This document shows positions 1 to 11,507 of a stretch of 64,000 nt of DNA, one piece after another (within the stretch, counting starts at the first letter, position 1; the number at the start of each line of letters is the position of its first letter). Origin of the DNA: Melastoma dodecandrum (lineage: Eukaryota > Streptophyta > Magnoliopsida > Myrtales > Melastomataceae). Position numbers and translations under genes: made by a program. The notes beneath the pieces were generated by a model that worked only from the letters and a program-made list of their open reading frames with translations, was not told where the DNA came from and did not search any database. The stretch is from contig JARUPY010000605.1 in NCBI GenBank assembly GCA_029817715.1, positions 3,658,001 to 3,722,000 on the forward strand, written 5' to 3'.

Positions 1-788
1 GAACGATGAGAGCGAATACGATCTAGACAAACCAATGTTAGTAAAGACCTTTACCGCACAAGAGCACTCTCTTTAAGGAATTATTCGCCTCCACTATGAA
101 GTTGAAAGTGGGAAAGAAGCACGAATATCCCTCCACGAGTAATGAAGATCACTAATACGCGATTCTGCAAAACCGAGTTTTTCAACAAGAAATCTTAAAA
201 GAAAGATGGTGTTTGGATATTTTTGTAGTGAGATTATGCATTTCTCGACAAGTATTATGTCTTAAATAGATATGGAGACATTAGGAGGAGACATGTCATT
301 TCATGAATATTCATGTCTAAACAAGAGAACATGTTTCTTCATGAAGCAGCTCCTAGAGTCATAGTTGTTTGCCAAAGGGTGTGAACTTCAAAGGTCAAGG
401 GTTGTGTTCCCCCAATGATAACCATCTTCAATTCCCAATTGTTATCTTTGGTTATTTCGTATGAACATACACAATCATTCAAACAACATGTCATTCATTC
501 AACAGTGTGATCTACACAAACCATTTTTATTGTCAATGTGTTTGTTAGTCGATGTAGCCACACTGAAATCTTGTTTGGCCACACTAATGTTTCTGTGAAC
601 AAGTGACGCGCTGGTGTGGCCACACTGAAATCTAGTGTGGCCACACCAATGTTTTTGTGAACGACATATACTCTCGTGTGGCCACACCGAAGTCTAGTGT
701 GTCCACATCAATCCTTCTGTTCATAAAGAACTCCTCAGTGTGGCCACACCAACCATTATGTTCACCATTGACATTAAAATGTCCAACA
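1..788 (-). repeat. 3' LTR of copia A (partial)
   Basis: Aligns by eye with 5287-5966. Its U3 part (about 540-760) holds repeated copies of the perfect 12-bp palindrome GTGTGGCCACAC (614-625, 635-646, 676-687, 738-749) plus degenerate ones. It ends in CCAACA at 788. Confidence 0.88.
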
Positions 789-1895
789 ATCCCCCACTTA
801 GATCACAATGTTGAGAACAAATCTAAACTTGAGAACACTCCACATACAAGATGGTGTCATTTTAGATTAAACCACCAATTAGTGCAAACGTCTCAAAGTC
901 CTAACGAAATCTTTGGTGTCCATAGATTAAACCTCGATCTTATATGCTAAGACCGGAGACATCGCACATGAAGCATCGTCCCAAATCCTTAAGAAATTTC
1001 CATAGACAGCACGATTCTAGCCTTATACACTTTCCTAGCTTCATGAACATTTACAAAGTGAAAATCCCGAAACACTTTTGCTCAAGGCGGCACCACCTCG
1101 TATGTTCATATAGGCACAGTTCCCTTTCTTCCTGCCTCCGTTGTAATAGGCAACGAAATTGAACCTTGTTAAGAGTATATACTCATCCTCTTTTCCACAA
1201 CTGTATGCACTATAATCTAGAATAGAAGTGACCCAAGCGGTCAGTGTAGTGTCTCTAGTCACGTATCGATAACTTGTTATTACCTATTACACCTCTAGGA
1301 CAGTGGTATTACTGAGGAGAAGTTAGGTTCCCGTCATCGGTGACTCAACATTGGTTTTAACCCCATTCTTGAGAAGTCGAATTAGCAAGGTCTCTACTTA
1401 GACCTTTTGTCAACGGATCCACTAGAGTTTTACACGACTTCATATATGTGATGGTTATTACACCATCATCCAATAGTTGCCTCACATAAGAGTATCACAA
1501 ATTGATATGTCTAGATTTCCCATTGTATATCTTATTCAATGTTCTAGACATCGTCTCTTCACTATCACAGTACAAAGAGATAGCCGAAACCGGTTGTGGC
1601 CACAACACTATTTCTAATAAGAAATTCCCCAGTCATTCCGCATCTTTGCCCGTAGAAGTCAAGGCGACAAACTCCGACTCTATTTGGAGTGAGTTATACA
1701 ACTTTGTTTCTTTGACGCCCAAGAGACCACACCACCTGCCAATGTAAACACGTAACGAAAGGTCGACTTATTGTCGCATATGCTAGTAATCCAACTTACA
1801 TACGAGTATCCCTCTAAAATCGATGGATATCCTTCATAATGTAATCATATGTCATTTGTCCTTTTGAGATATCCAAATACATTCCTTATTGCCTT
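789..1895 (-). other. copia A: decayed RNase H region, no gene
   Basis: Lies between the RT remnant and the 3' LTR, where copia elements encode RNase H. No continuous frame remains on either strand. No host gene seen. Confidence 0.5.
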
Positions 1896-3734
1896 CTAAT
1901 ATGAGGCTCCGGGATTACTCGTATATCTTGATAGTTTGAATACCACAAATGCTATATCTAGTCTCGTACAATGCATAGCGTACATTAGACTTCCAATTGC
2001 ACTTGCATACTCTAATTTTTCAATGGCCCGGCCGGAGTTTTTTTTGAGTTTAACCGAGGCATCATAAGGACTGTTCGTTTCCTTAAAGTTTAGATAACTA
2101 AACTTCAAGATAATTTTGTCAATATAGTGGGCTTGACTAAGAGAATAACCCCCACTAATTTTACGAACCTTGATTCCAAGAATCGTATCGACCTCATTCA
2201 AATCTTTCATTTATAAAACTCGAAGTAAGAGACATTTTGGTCATTTATATCCCCTTGATATTAGTCCCAACGATCAACATATCGTCGACATAAAGGTATC
2301 TAATCACTTCGTATTCATCTGTGAACTTTGAGTAAATACATTTATTCGCATCATTGTACGTAAAACTATTACTCAATACCACACTATCGAACTTTTCATG
2401 TCATTGTTCCGGTGCTTGCTTTAAGCCATATAAAGACTTAATAAGCCGGTAAACTTTCTTTTCATTTCCGGGGGAGTGCGAACCTTTCGGGTTGTTTCAT
2501 ATACACCTCTTCCTCTAAATCTCCATTTAGAAAAGTCACATTTGATGGACATGTAACTTATAAATTGATGCAAGTGCTATAAATTTCTAATTGGTGTTAT
2601 CCGCGCAACCGGAGCATATGTGTCGAAATAATCGACACCCTCCTTTTGTTTGAAACCTTTCGCAACCAATCTTGCCTTAAAGGTTTATATTGACCCGTCA
2701 ACATTGTATTTTTTTTCTTAAATATCCATTTGTTCCCTATTGCTTTGAAACCAAGAGGTAAATCCACAAGAACCCAAGTGTTGTTAAACAATAATGAGTC
2801 CATTTTTTCATTTATTGCCTCCTTCCAAAACGACACATCTCTTGATGACATGCTTCCACATGCGTCTTCTAATCATCCTCGACATTACATATCATAGACA
2901 TTTTATTTAGGACTTTCGTCCTACTTCCTTCTACGAGAAAAACATAAACTCTAGGTCTAACCGTTTTTCTATCCGAGGTCTCTTACTTCTTCTTGGTTCA
3001 AGAGGAATTTCGACTTCTTTCCTTTTCTCATTAAAGCCCCCTGGCTACCTTCGCATGCTTCATTTTCCATTGAGTCACACACAAATTTATTTTCCATAAA
3101 CTCAACATCTATTGATTCGACCAAAACTTTCGAATCCAATTCCAAAAGACGATACGCTTTTGAATTTTCTGCATATCCAACAAACACGCTTTTAAGTGCT
3201 CTTTCTCTGAGTTTAACTCGTTTCGGATCCGACACTCTATAAAATGTCAAACAACCCCAAACCTTAAGATAACTTAAGCTCGGAATCCGTCCTTTCCATA
3301 TCTCATATGGGGACTTATTAGTTCTTTTCGACGGAATTCTACTATGGATATGGCATGCCATTAAAAGCGCTTCACCCCATAGATTCATTGGTAGTCTCGC
3401 ATTTAATAACATAGCATTAACCATATCAACCAATGTCCGGTTCTTTCACTCCGCCAAACCATTTTGTTGTGGCGTATACGACACACTTGATTGGTGTATA
3501 ATTTCATTTTCTTCGCAAAACAAAGAAAATTCCAAGGAGAAATATTCTCCTCACATCGCTCCTTAGAGCCTTAACCTTTCTTCCTAGTTGATTTTCAACT
3601 AAGGCTTTGAATGCCTTGAATTTCTCAAAGGCCTCGTCTTTGTGTTTCAACAAATACACATAAGTATAACGAGAGCAATCATCAATAGAAGTAATAAAAT
3701 AACGATTACCACCTCTCATAAGAACACCATTCAA
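1896..3734 (-). pseudogene. copia A integrase and reverse transcriptase remnants
   Basis: Minus-strand pieces: 3504-3734 and 2969-3433 carry the integrase core (FITSIDDCSRYTYVY, then a GKR-like region LKVWGCLTFYRV). 2597-2851 is the start of the RT domain and 1896-2210 its end (YASAIGSLMYAM). The central RT with the catalytic YxDD is not in a continuous frame. The pieces are separated by stops and shifts. Confidence 0.85.
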
Positions 3735-4055
3735 TTCACAAATATCAGAATGAATGAGATCAATTAATTTCGTAGTTCTTTCAACTTTAGGAAAAACCTT
3801 CTTGTTCTTTTTTGCTGGAACACAAACTTCACATTTATCATTATCAAAATTCTTCTAAGAGATGAAACCATTCTTTGCCATAAATTTTAACGAAGTTTTT
3901 CCAATATGACCAAGTCCCGCATGCCATAAAGTATAATCAACATCAACAATATAAGTAAAATCACTATTCTTATCCAAACTGAGTTTGTACATCCCATCAC
4001 TCACATAACTATTTCCCACAAACACACCATTCTTGGAAAGGATTATCTTGTTAGG

Positions 4056-5228
4056 CTAAATTATGGCCTTAACACCCCTTTTACACAACAAACTTGCCGA
4101 CACAAGATTCTTCCGAATATCGGGCACGTGAACAACATTAACTAGGAGCACTTTCTTTCCCGAAGTGAAATAAAGTTCAACAATTCCATTACGAAGGACT
4201 TTTGCCGGGACATTATTTCCCATGAGAACTTCTTGTCCATCAATCACCTTGTAGTCCTTGAATAATGACTTATCGTGACAAACACGTACCATCGCTCCCG
4301 AATCGTACCACCAATCGGCTGATTTGGTTGTGGTTGCCATGTGGACCTCCATGACCATGTCTATCTTCAAGTTGGTCACCATTGTAACAATTTCATCAAT
4401 GTCGTCCACATGATTCAAGTGCTCATGCTTCTTTATTTTCTTCATGAATCGACAATCCCTTTTGAAGTGACCCTTCTTTCCACAATGAAAGCAAACTTTG
4501 TCCTTCTTTGGATTCATGTCATCATGTTTCCTCTTCTTCCTACAAAGACACCCTTTTTCTCAATGTTATTGACATTGGATCCCGAAAAATTATCCTTTCC
4601 GTCTCTAGAACAGGACTTCACCTCGATCCGAATATGCTTCTCGATTTCCTCGAGATTGTACGTCTCTGTAGAGTGAAGTAATTTCTTCTTATATCCTCTC
4701 CAACTTGGAGGTAATCTGGAGATTATAACTCCCACAACAAACAACTCCAGAAGTTCCAACCTTCAAGTTCTTTAATTTGGAGACCATCAACAATAAGTTG
4801 TGTAACTGGCTTATGATGGGAATATTATCACTCATTTTAAACTGATCAAACTTTGAGATGAGAAACTTATCTGATCCTTGCTTTGAAGTTTGATGACGAG
4901 ACTCAAGAGTTCTCCATATTTCTTGTGGTGATTCTTGTGGGGAGACAAGGTCATAGAGTTGATTCGAGAGAGAATTAAGGATGTGTCCGCGACAAAGAAC
5001 TTCGTCATCCTCCTGCTTCCTCTTTTCGGCAACAAGCGTGGGGTCTTCATTGTTCAATGATGAGTTGCCCGACGTCATTTCCTTATCAAGCACGTAAGTA
5101 ATCTTCAGGGTTGTCAACAAAAACATCATCTTGTCCCTCCATCGCGTGTAATTGGTGTCGTCGAACCGGTCCAATTTGGTGTAGTCGGAATGCAACATTT
5201 TCATTGTCATCTCGGAGGATGAAGCCAT
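4056..5228 (-). pseudogene. copia A gag and protease
   Basis: Gag starts at ATG 5228 and has a copia-type N-terminus ending near a frameshift at about 4700. A downstream frame carries the CCHC knuckle (C-F-H-C-G-K-K-G-H-F-K-R-D-C) and a protease with the active-site triplet DSG in YDSGAM. The protein would package element RNA and process the polyprotein. Several frame changes make it non-functional. Confidence 0.85.
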
Positions 5229-5243
5229 AATAATTCCTAAAAC

Positions 5244-5966
5244 TGTTGGGAAAACTTTTTCACGAACCGACGGGAAAGCTTCAAATCCGAACGATGAAAG
5301 CGAACGCGATCTAGACAAACCAGTGTTAGCAACCTTCACCACGTAAGAGCACTCTCTTTAAGGAATTATTAGCCCCCACTATGAAGTTGCAGCCAGGGAA
5401 GTAGCACGAATATCCCTCCAGGAGTAATGAAGACCACTAACACGCGATTATGCAAAACCGAGTGTTCTAACAAGAAATCTCAAAAGGAAGATGGCGTTTA
5501 GATATTTTTAAAGTGAGATTATGCATTTCTCCATAAGTATTATGTCTTAAATAGATATGGAGACATATCATTTCACGAAGATTCATGACTAAACAAGAGA
5601 ACATGTTTCTTTATGAATCAACTCCTTGAAAAACAAAGTGTCATAGTTGTTCGCCAAAGTGTGCAAACTTCAAAGATCAAGAGTTATGTGCCCTCAATGA
5701 TACATATCCCCGATTCCCAATTGTTATCTTTGGTTGTTTCATATGAACATACAAAACCATTCAAACAACACTCCATTCATTCAACAGTGTGATCTACACA
5801 AACCATTTTTATTGTCAATGTGATTGTTAGTCGGTGTGGCCACACTGAAATCTTATATGGCCACAATAATGTTTCTATGAATAAGTGACGCCCTTATGTG
5901 GCAACACTGAAATCTAGTGTGGCCACACCAACCATTATATTCACCATTAACATTAAATGTCCAACA
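5244..5966 (-). repeat. 5' LTR of copia A
   Basis: 723 bp, TGTTGG...CCAACA. It carries only two perfect copies of the 12-bp palindrome (5834-5845, 5917-5928), so it is shorter in U3 than its partner. The minus-strand gag ATG (5226-5228) lies only 15 nt inside the LTR end, and no tRNA-Met primer site is visible between them. Confidence 0.85.
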
Positions 5967-6287
5967 CAAACACAGGTTTCCGGGCGATTGAGAAATATCG
6001 CAAATCGGGTGTCAAGTCAATCGATGTGTGCTAAAGAGGAAGATTCAAAGCCGACAATGATGGAATTGCAACCTAAAATGTACGTTATTCAAAAGCTGAC
6101 AATGATAGGATCCGTCAGTCAGGGTCAAAGATGGAGGAATGTGGAGGATTCCTAAGTCAAACTTGAAAACGACCTGCCTGGACGAGAGCTTTGAAAAGAC
6201 AGTCCGTTCCAAAAATACAAAAGAGGGTTCGATCCGGAAGTGTTCGACGTGGGACGCACGAAACTGTTGCTCTTCCATATATCGGTC
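5967..6287 (+). other. upstream region of the LRR-RLK
   Basis: About 320 bp between the copia A LTR and the chosen start. No clear TATA box seen. The LTR therefore lies very close to the promoter of the kinase gene. Confidence 0.4.
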
Positions 6288-9035
6288 ATGCAGCGATCCT
6301 ACTCCTTCACGTGCATGGTAATGGCTGTATGCTGCTATTTCTGGGCGGTGGCCTTATCAATCGAGACCGAGAAGGATGCTCTGATACGAAGCAGTTGGTG
6401 GCCTGCTGAAGTTGCCTCCTCAGATATCTGTCAGTGGACTGGGGTGAGCTGTGACTCAAATGGTAGCGTAGAAGCCATCTTCACCTACTCGGCCAAAGGT
6501 AAGCTCGACAAGATGAACTTTACTCTCTTGCCAAATCTCAGACACTTAGGTTTCTCGGGGCTTGAAGGAGGAATTCCCCGAGAAATATGCACCGTCTTGG
6601 AGCTCCAGACTTTGGAACTGATTGAGCAGAATATGACGGACGAATCTCCGGCGTGTCTGCAAAGGAGCCTCCTTAAGCTGACGATGGTGTCCATCTCTTA
6701 TAGCCAGATCACAAGTTCTGTCCTAGACAATCTGGGAGACCTGAAGAGCTTGGTTGACCTGGACTTGTCCCTCAATGAGCTCACAGGACCAATCCCTGCC
6801 GCGATTGGCAGGTTGTCCAACTTGAAATCGCTGAGTGTTCGCTCGAACAAGTTGGAAGGACCCATTCCTCTCGAGATCTTCTCCAACCTTACTAAATTGG
6901 TGACCATAAACCTTAGCCTCAACAATTTGAGTAGAACAATCCCTTCGACTCTTTTCTCCAAGATTGGTGTGCTCAATACGTTGGATCTGAGCCACAACAG
7001 CTTCACTGGAACAATCCCTTCCACCCTTGGCTCTCTATCCGAGTTGAAGTTCCTACATCTTCAGTGGAATCGCTTTGGAGGCAAAGTACCTCAAGAAATG
7101 GCGAGCCTCACCAAAGTGATCTCCATCGATATGAGCAACAACGAGCTGACTGGTGTGATCCCTTCGATCCTTTTCAGTTCTATGAAGTCATTGGACTACT
7201 TGGATCTCAGTAATAACAATTTCGTCGGACCGATTCCTTCTAGTCTCTGGACTTCAACAACACTCAAGAAGCTATTCTTGCACGGGAACAAGTTCTCGGG
7301 TTTTGTCCCCCAAGAAATCAAGAGTATGACCACGTCATTGACGGATCTTGACCTGAGCTCCAACCTCTTGACTTGCCCCATCAATCCATCAATTGAGATC
7401 TTGACAGAATTGCAGAGCCTTAAATTGCAGGGAAACAAATTCTTCTGTTCGATTCCCCCGGAACTGGGAAACCTGAAGAAACTCAAATATCTGGACCTGA
7501 GCTTGAATCAATTCTTTGGAACCATCCCTCCTCAGTTATGGGACTCACCTACCCTCCGTACTCTCGATCTTCACAATAATTACCTCTCTGGCATCATTTC
7601 GGAATTCCCGTTCCCTTCTTTCTCGTTACTGAACTTGTCCTACAATCTATTTACTGGTACTGTCCCAAGAGGTTTCTTGGCGACATACTCTTCCTTGGCA
7701 TTTCTCGGCAACAAGGGGTTGGTTATTCCTAAAAAACACATGGATCATCAAAGTGGTCTGGCCTTAGGGCCTTCATCCATGTCTCGCTCGAAAAACAGCA
7801 TTGACTTTATCCTTCAGGCCAAAGTGATTGTGCCCTTGTTGATATGTGTTATCCTGTTATTTGGGTTCTTCTCATTGTTTGGCATTGCGTTCAAGAAGCT
7901 TCGTGCTAGTCGTGGTTTTCCAATGCAGAAAGGAAGTGAGAACAGCAACATACTATCACTCTGGAACTACAACGGTACGATCACATATGAAAAATTGGTT
8001 GAAGCAACCGAGGAATTCGACCTCAAGTACTGCATCGGTACAGGAGGCTATGGTAGCGTCTACAGAGCGAAACTCCCAAATGGGATGGTGTTTGCACTGA
8101 AGAAGCTTCACTGGTACGAAGCCGAGCAACCCGCTTTAGACCAGAGCTTCAGGAATGAAGTGCGGGTATTGACCGAGGTAAGGCACAGGAGCATCATTAG
8201 GCTTTATGGTTACTGCTTGCATCGGAAATGCATGTTCCTGGTTTATGAGTTGATGGAAAGGGGGAGCTTGTTCTGCATCCTAAGGGATGACATTGAAGCA
8301 GTGGCACTTGACTGGGAGAAGAGACTTGATGTAGTCCGGGAAATGGCACACGCTTTATCTTACTTGCACCATGATTGCCACTGTGGTCCTATCGTCCACC
8401 GAGACATCTCAAGTAACAACATTTTGCTCAATGCTGACTACCGTGCCTTTGTGTCTGATTTCGGCACCGCAAGGCTCATCGATCTGGATTCTTCTGCTTT
8501 CACGGCACCCGCAGGGACCCCTGGATACATTGCGCCAGGTACATTGTTCCCGAACTCTGTGTTCTACTTTCCCTCCCACACTGTTGAATCATGTTAGCGG
8601 TCTGGAAACTCAATGAATGGTTTCAACAGTTTTGTTTTGCCCGCAGAAGTCGCGTACACAACATCTGTGAATGAGAAAATCGATGTTTACAGCTTCGGGG
8701 TGGTCACACTAGAGACAATCACGGGATGCCATCCCGCAGATATAATCTCGACCCTGTCAGCTCGACAGGCTGATGAAGTTTGCCTTTTGGAAATACTAGA
8801 CCCGCGCCTGCTCATCCCTCGAGGCAGATCAATTATACAGGGCATCACTCGTGCAGTTGCCCTGGCTCTTGCCTGCCTGCATACTACACCGAGGTCAAGG
8901 CCATCGATGAAGCAAGTCTCCGAGGCATTCATCAGTAGCTGTGCACTGCCTGTCGAACCTCTTGAGGCTGTTTCGCTCCAGAAATTGCAAATGAGTGTGG
9001 GATCAATCATAAAACTCAAACAGGAGATCTTATGA
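6288..9035 (+). CDS. LRR receptor-like serine/threonine kinase (MIK2-like)
   Basis: Two exons, 6288-8538 and 8647-9035, joined across a 108-bp GT-AG intron exactly at GYIAP|E in the activation segment; the product is about 879 aa. Chosen start is 6288 because a hydrophobic signal peptide follows (MVMAVCCYFWAVALS); an in-frame ATG at 6240 would add 16 residues before it. Order: signal peptide, LRR cap with the paired motif WTGVSC, some 13-15 LRRs, transmembrane segment near residues 513-532 (VIVPLLICVILLFGFF), kinase from about 580. Kinase motifs are present: GTGGYGSVY, FALKK, HRDISSNN, DFGTAR, GYIAPE. This family senses peptides or cell-wall cues at the plasma membrane. The ectodomain is somewhat shorter than Arabidopsis MIK2 (about 1045 aa total). 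No stops interrupt it, so it looks functional; the ligand cannot be inferred. Confidence 0.9.
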
Positions 9036-9157
9036 CGATTAAGTACATGTCGCATAAGCTCTTTGGAGCTTGCATTATCGGTGCCCTTGAGCAATACAGA
9101 TAACTGATCTGACAAAATCTGTCACTGAAACACCAGTAATCACGTGCAGCCGGTTTT

Positions 9158-9430
9158 TCATCTATAGCGACGGCGTTTCATCGTTTTATTTAGCGATATT
9201 ACTATCGTCCTCCTTTGATTATCCTCCCCTGTGGAATCTGCCGTCACAATGCTTCTAATGGGGTCTTCGTCCCCAAGTTTAATGAACGAATCCACATTCA
9301 TCTGCAGCTGCCTGAATGGGATGGTCTTGATGGCGTCTGCAGCTGCACCATGCAAACAAGCGAACACCGCCATAGTTTCAAGAACCTCGATGTTTTAGGT
9401 CAACATTGAGCTCCTTGGACAATGCAGGCG
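9158..9430 (-). pseudogene. inverted C-terminal remnant of a paralogous LRR-RLK
   Basis: Minus-strand translation contains IPFRQLQMNVDSFIKL, which resembles the very C-terminus of the neighbouring kinase (VSLQKLQMSVGSIIKL at about 8968-9015, plus strand). An upstream in-line piece reads IDPRLHCP, like the DPRL motif near the end of the kinase domain. The rest of the paralogue is missing. Tail-to-tail orientation suggests an inverted duplication that later decayed. Short match, so moderate confidence. Confidence 0.5.
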
Positions 9431-11507
9431 AGGGTCGATTGTAGATGTTATCCTGTTCATCCCCCCATAGTCTTGCTTTTTATTACTTGATATTTAGGTG
9501 AGGAATTCATATATAGTTATAGTTACTTGGAATAAAAAAAAATTTAACTAAGCAAATATTGTGACTGGATCGGTCATATGATACTAAAATCTCTTTGCGA
9601 GGAAGTTAGCTTGCAATGAAATCAGGGTGATCCTTTCCAGGTTCTTTCTGGTTTTCTTGTGCACTTTTTTTTACTTAGCAAATATCTCAGCCTCTTTCTT
9701 CTCTTCAGGGTTCATCTCGCCGATGTTTAAAAAAGGTCATTCTGTCCCTGTTTCAGCTCTATCCGGTGAACTATTAGGCGATCCTGAGAGTAGACTCCAG
9801 GCAAGTAGGGGAGAAGATGGCGGCACTATTCGTCCATAGACTGTTAGTTCCAGTGGTAAACGTGGACAACATGCTTTAAAGGCCTCCTCATGGGCATGAG
9901 AAAGCTGTGAAATTTCTCTGTTGCTGGGTATGTGTCTGGACTTATTTGTAACATCTAACAAATATTTTTTGGTGTTCATGTTGCAGGGATTCCTTGAGTG
10001 CTGAGAAAAGACTAATAATTTTGATGTGAATATAGTGATATAATCATGAAATAGCTTTGATTGTGGTGCTATAACTAGCAACTCCCGCAATATTCATAAA
10101 GCTAGCATGTTTTCTTTCTTTGTCTACTCTTAGAAATTAGCAGTTGACATATGTAGGGACGCAGAGTTCTTCCTCTTTTCTGAAAACTTTCACGCATAAA
10201 CCCTCTCTCCTTGTCTCGAATTCCAGACATTCTAAGGCACTCTACTCTGCCATTACCACTCTCCGGAATGCTTGACCTGTATCATATCGCTCGCTGCTGG
10301 TTTCTATCTGCAAAATTCAACTGGTGCCTCCAGTTAAAGTAGCTCCTGAATGTCCAAATGAAACCAGTCTATAGCCTCGCACTAAGAAAAGATATCGAGT
10401 TTGATGTAGTTTCCTATCAGTGCAGTCAATGTTGTATATGAGTCAGAAAATTTTTAAGATGTCACGTTTCTGGGATGGCTTTTGAGAAAAAATTACCTCT
10501 ATTGCAGATAAGAATTTAGGATACGACTGCTTCTTCTGTTGTTCGCTCCTCATGTTGTGTCGAGATGACTTCTTTATCTGGTCCTCCTGTCAATATGAGA
10601 TTGTAAGAAAACCTCATTCAATCTAGGATCACCATAATCGAATTTAGGATACGAATAAAGCGGAAAACAAAAGTTACGTATCTGGAGTTAACATACCTTC
10701 TTTGACGCAATCTCTATTCCAGAACCGGATCTGCAAAACATATGGCGAAATCGGTGATATGGTCTTCGTCTCCCTGACTTACCGACGGCCAATAGAGCAC
10801 TAGGCTTAAGGAAAGTGGGAGAGCAAGTGGGAGAGGGGACCTAGTACCTATTAATATAAGATATGACGGGTCCTTCCATCACGGGCTTACGTCAACACAT
10901 TGGGCATACACCGAACGTCTTTCAGCACACATCGGTAACAAACCGAGATATCGTAAAAACTCAAATAAAAGATCACCCAAGCTGAACAAGATATCATGCG
11001 TTGTCTTGTATATAGTAACGCAGCCTGGTTTTCGAAAACTTAAATCAATAATTGTTACATCCCAACAGAATTCTTATAAAACAAAATAAAATAATAAAAA
11101 GTAAAATAAAATTGCCATGAATATCTGCTGTATGTTGCCTGTGCTTCAAATGTGTAGGCTATGTGTTACTTTGGGTGCTCTGCACTCGTTGAAAGGATGC
11201 TCGAGCTGCTACGGCGTCTCTGTGGTGACGGAGAGTTTGGAGTCATGCAAACGTGAGACTTCAATCACGCGAGCGAGGAGTTTCGTACTTGTGTGGATGA
11301 TGAGCACGAGTGGCCTGTCGAAGTTTTGGGAATCAGGTTCGCTTTCTAACGAGAATATCACTTGCATTTTTTTACATATCAAACCGGAGGAGAAACTTTT
11401 TCCTCCCAAATCCTAACAAAGTCGCCTTCGTTGCACTGGAAGTACGGAATGTCTTCCTGCATTTATCTATTTCTCTTTCTCTTTCATCCTATCTTCTCAC
11501 TACATCC
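9431..11507. other. intergenic, no firm gene
   Basis: About 2 kb. A plus-strand stretch at 9705-9890 reads as plausible codons but matches nothing I recognise and lacks a clear gene structure. The right part (about 11100-11507) is probably the 3' UTR of the AP2 gene. Confidence 0.4.

Larger units (their letters stand above)
1..5966 (-). mobile_element. Ty1/copia LTR retrotransposon A (degenerate, left edge cut)
   Basis: Two related LTRs (1-788, missing about 44 nt at the window edge, and 5244-5966) flank a minus-strand gag-pol region of about 4.45 kb. The right LTR starts TGTTGG and ends CCAACA, the usual inverted ends. A purine tract lies next to the left LTR at 789-797 (read on the minus strand), which marks the left LTR as the 3' one. 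Domain order on the minus strand is gag, CCHC knuckle, protease, integrase, RT, which is copia order. Stops and frameshifts break the reading frame in many places, so the copy is dead. The far-left target duplication lies outside the window. Confidence 0.92.

Noticed and set aside
614..749. CRISPR-like regular repeats
   Set aside because: They are 12-bp palindromes inside a retrotransposon LTR with similar, not unique, spacers in a plant genome.
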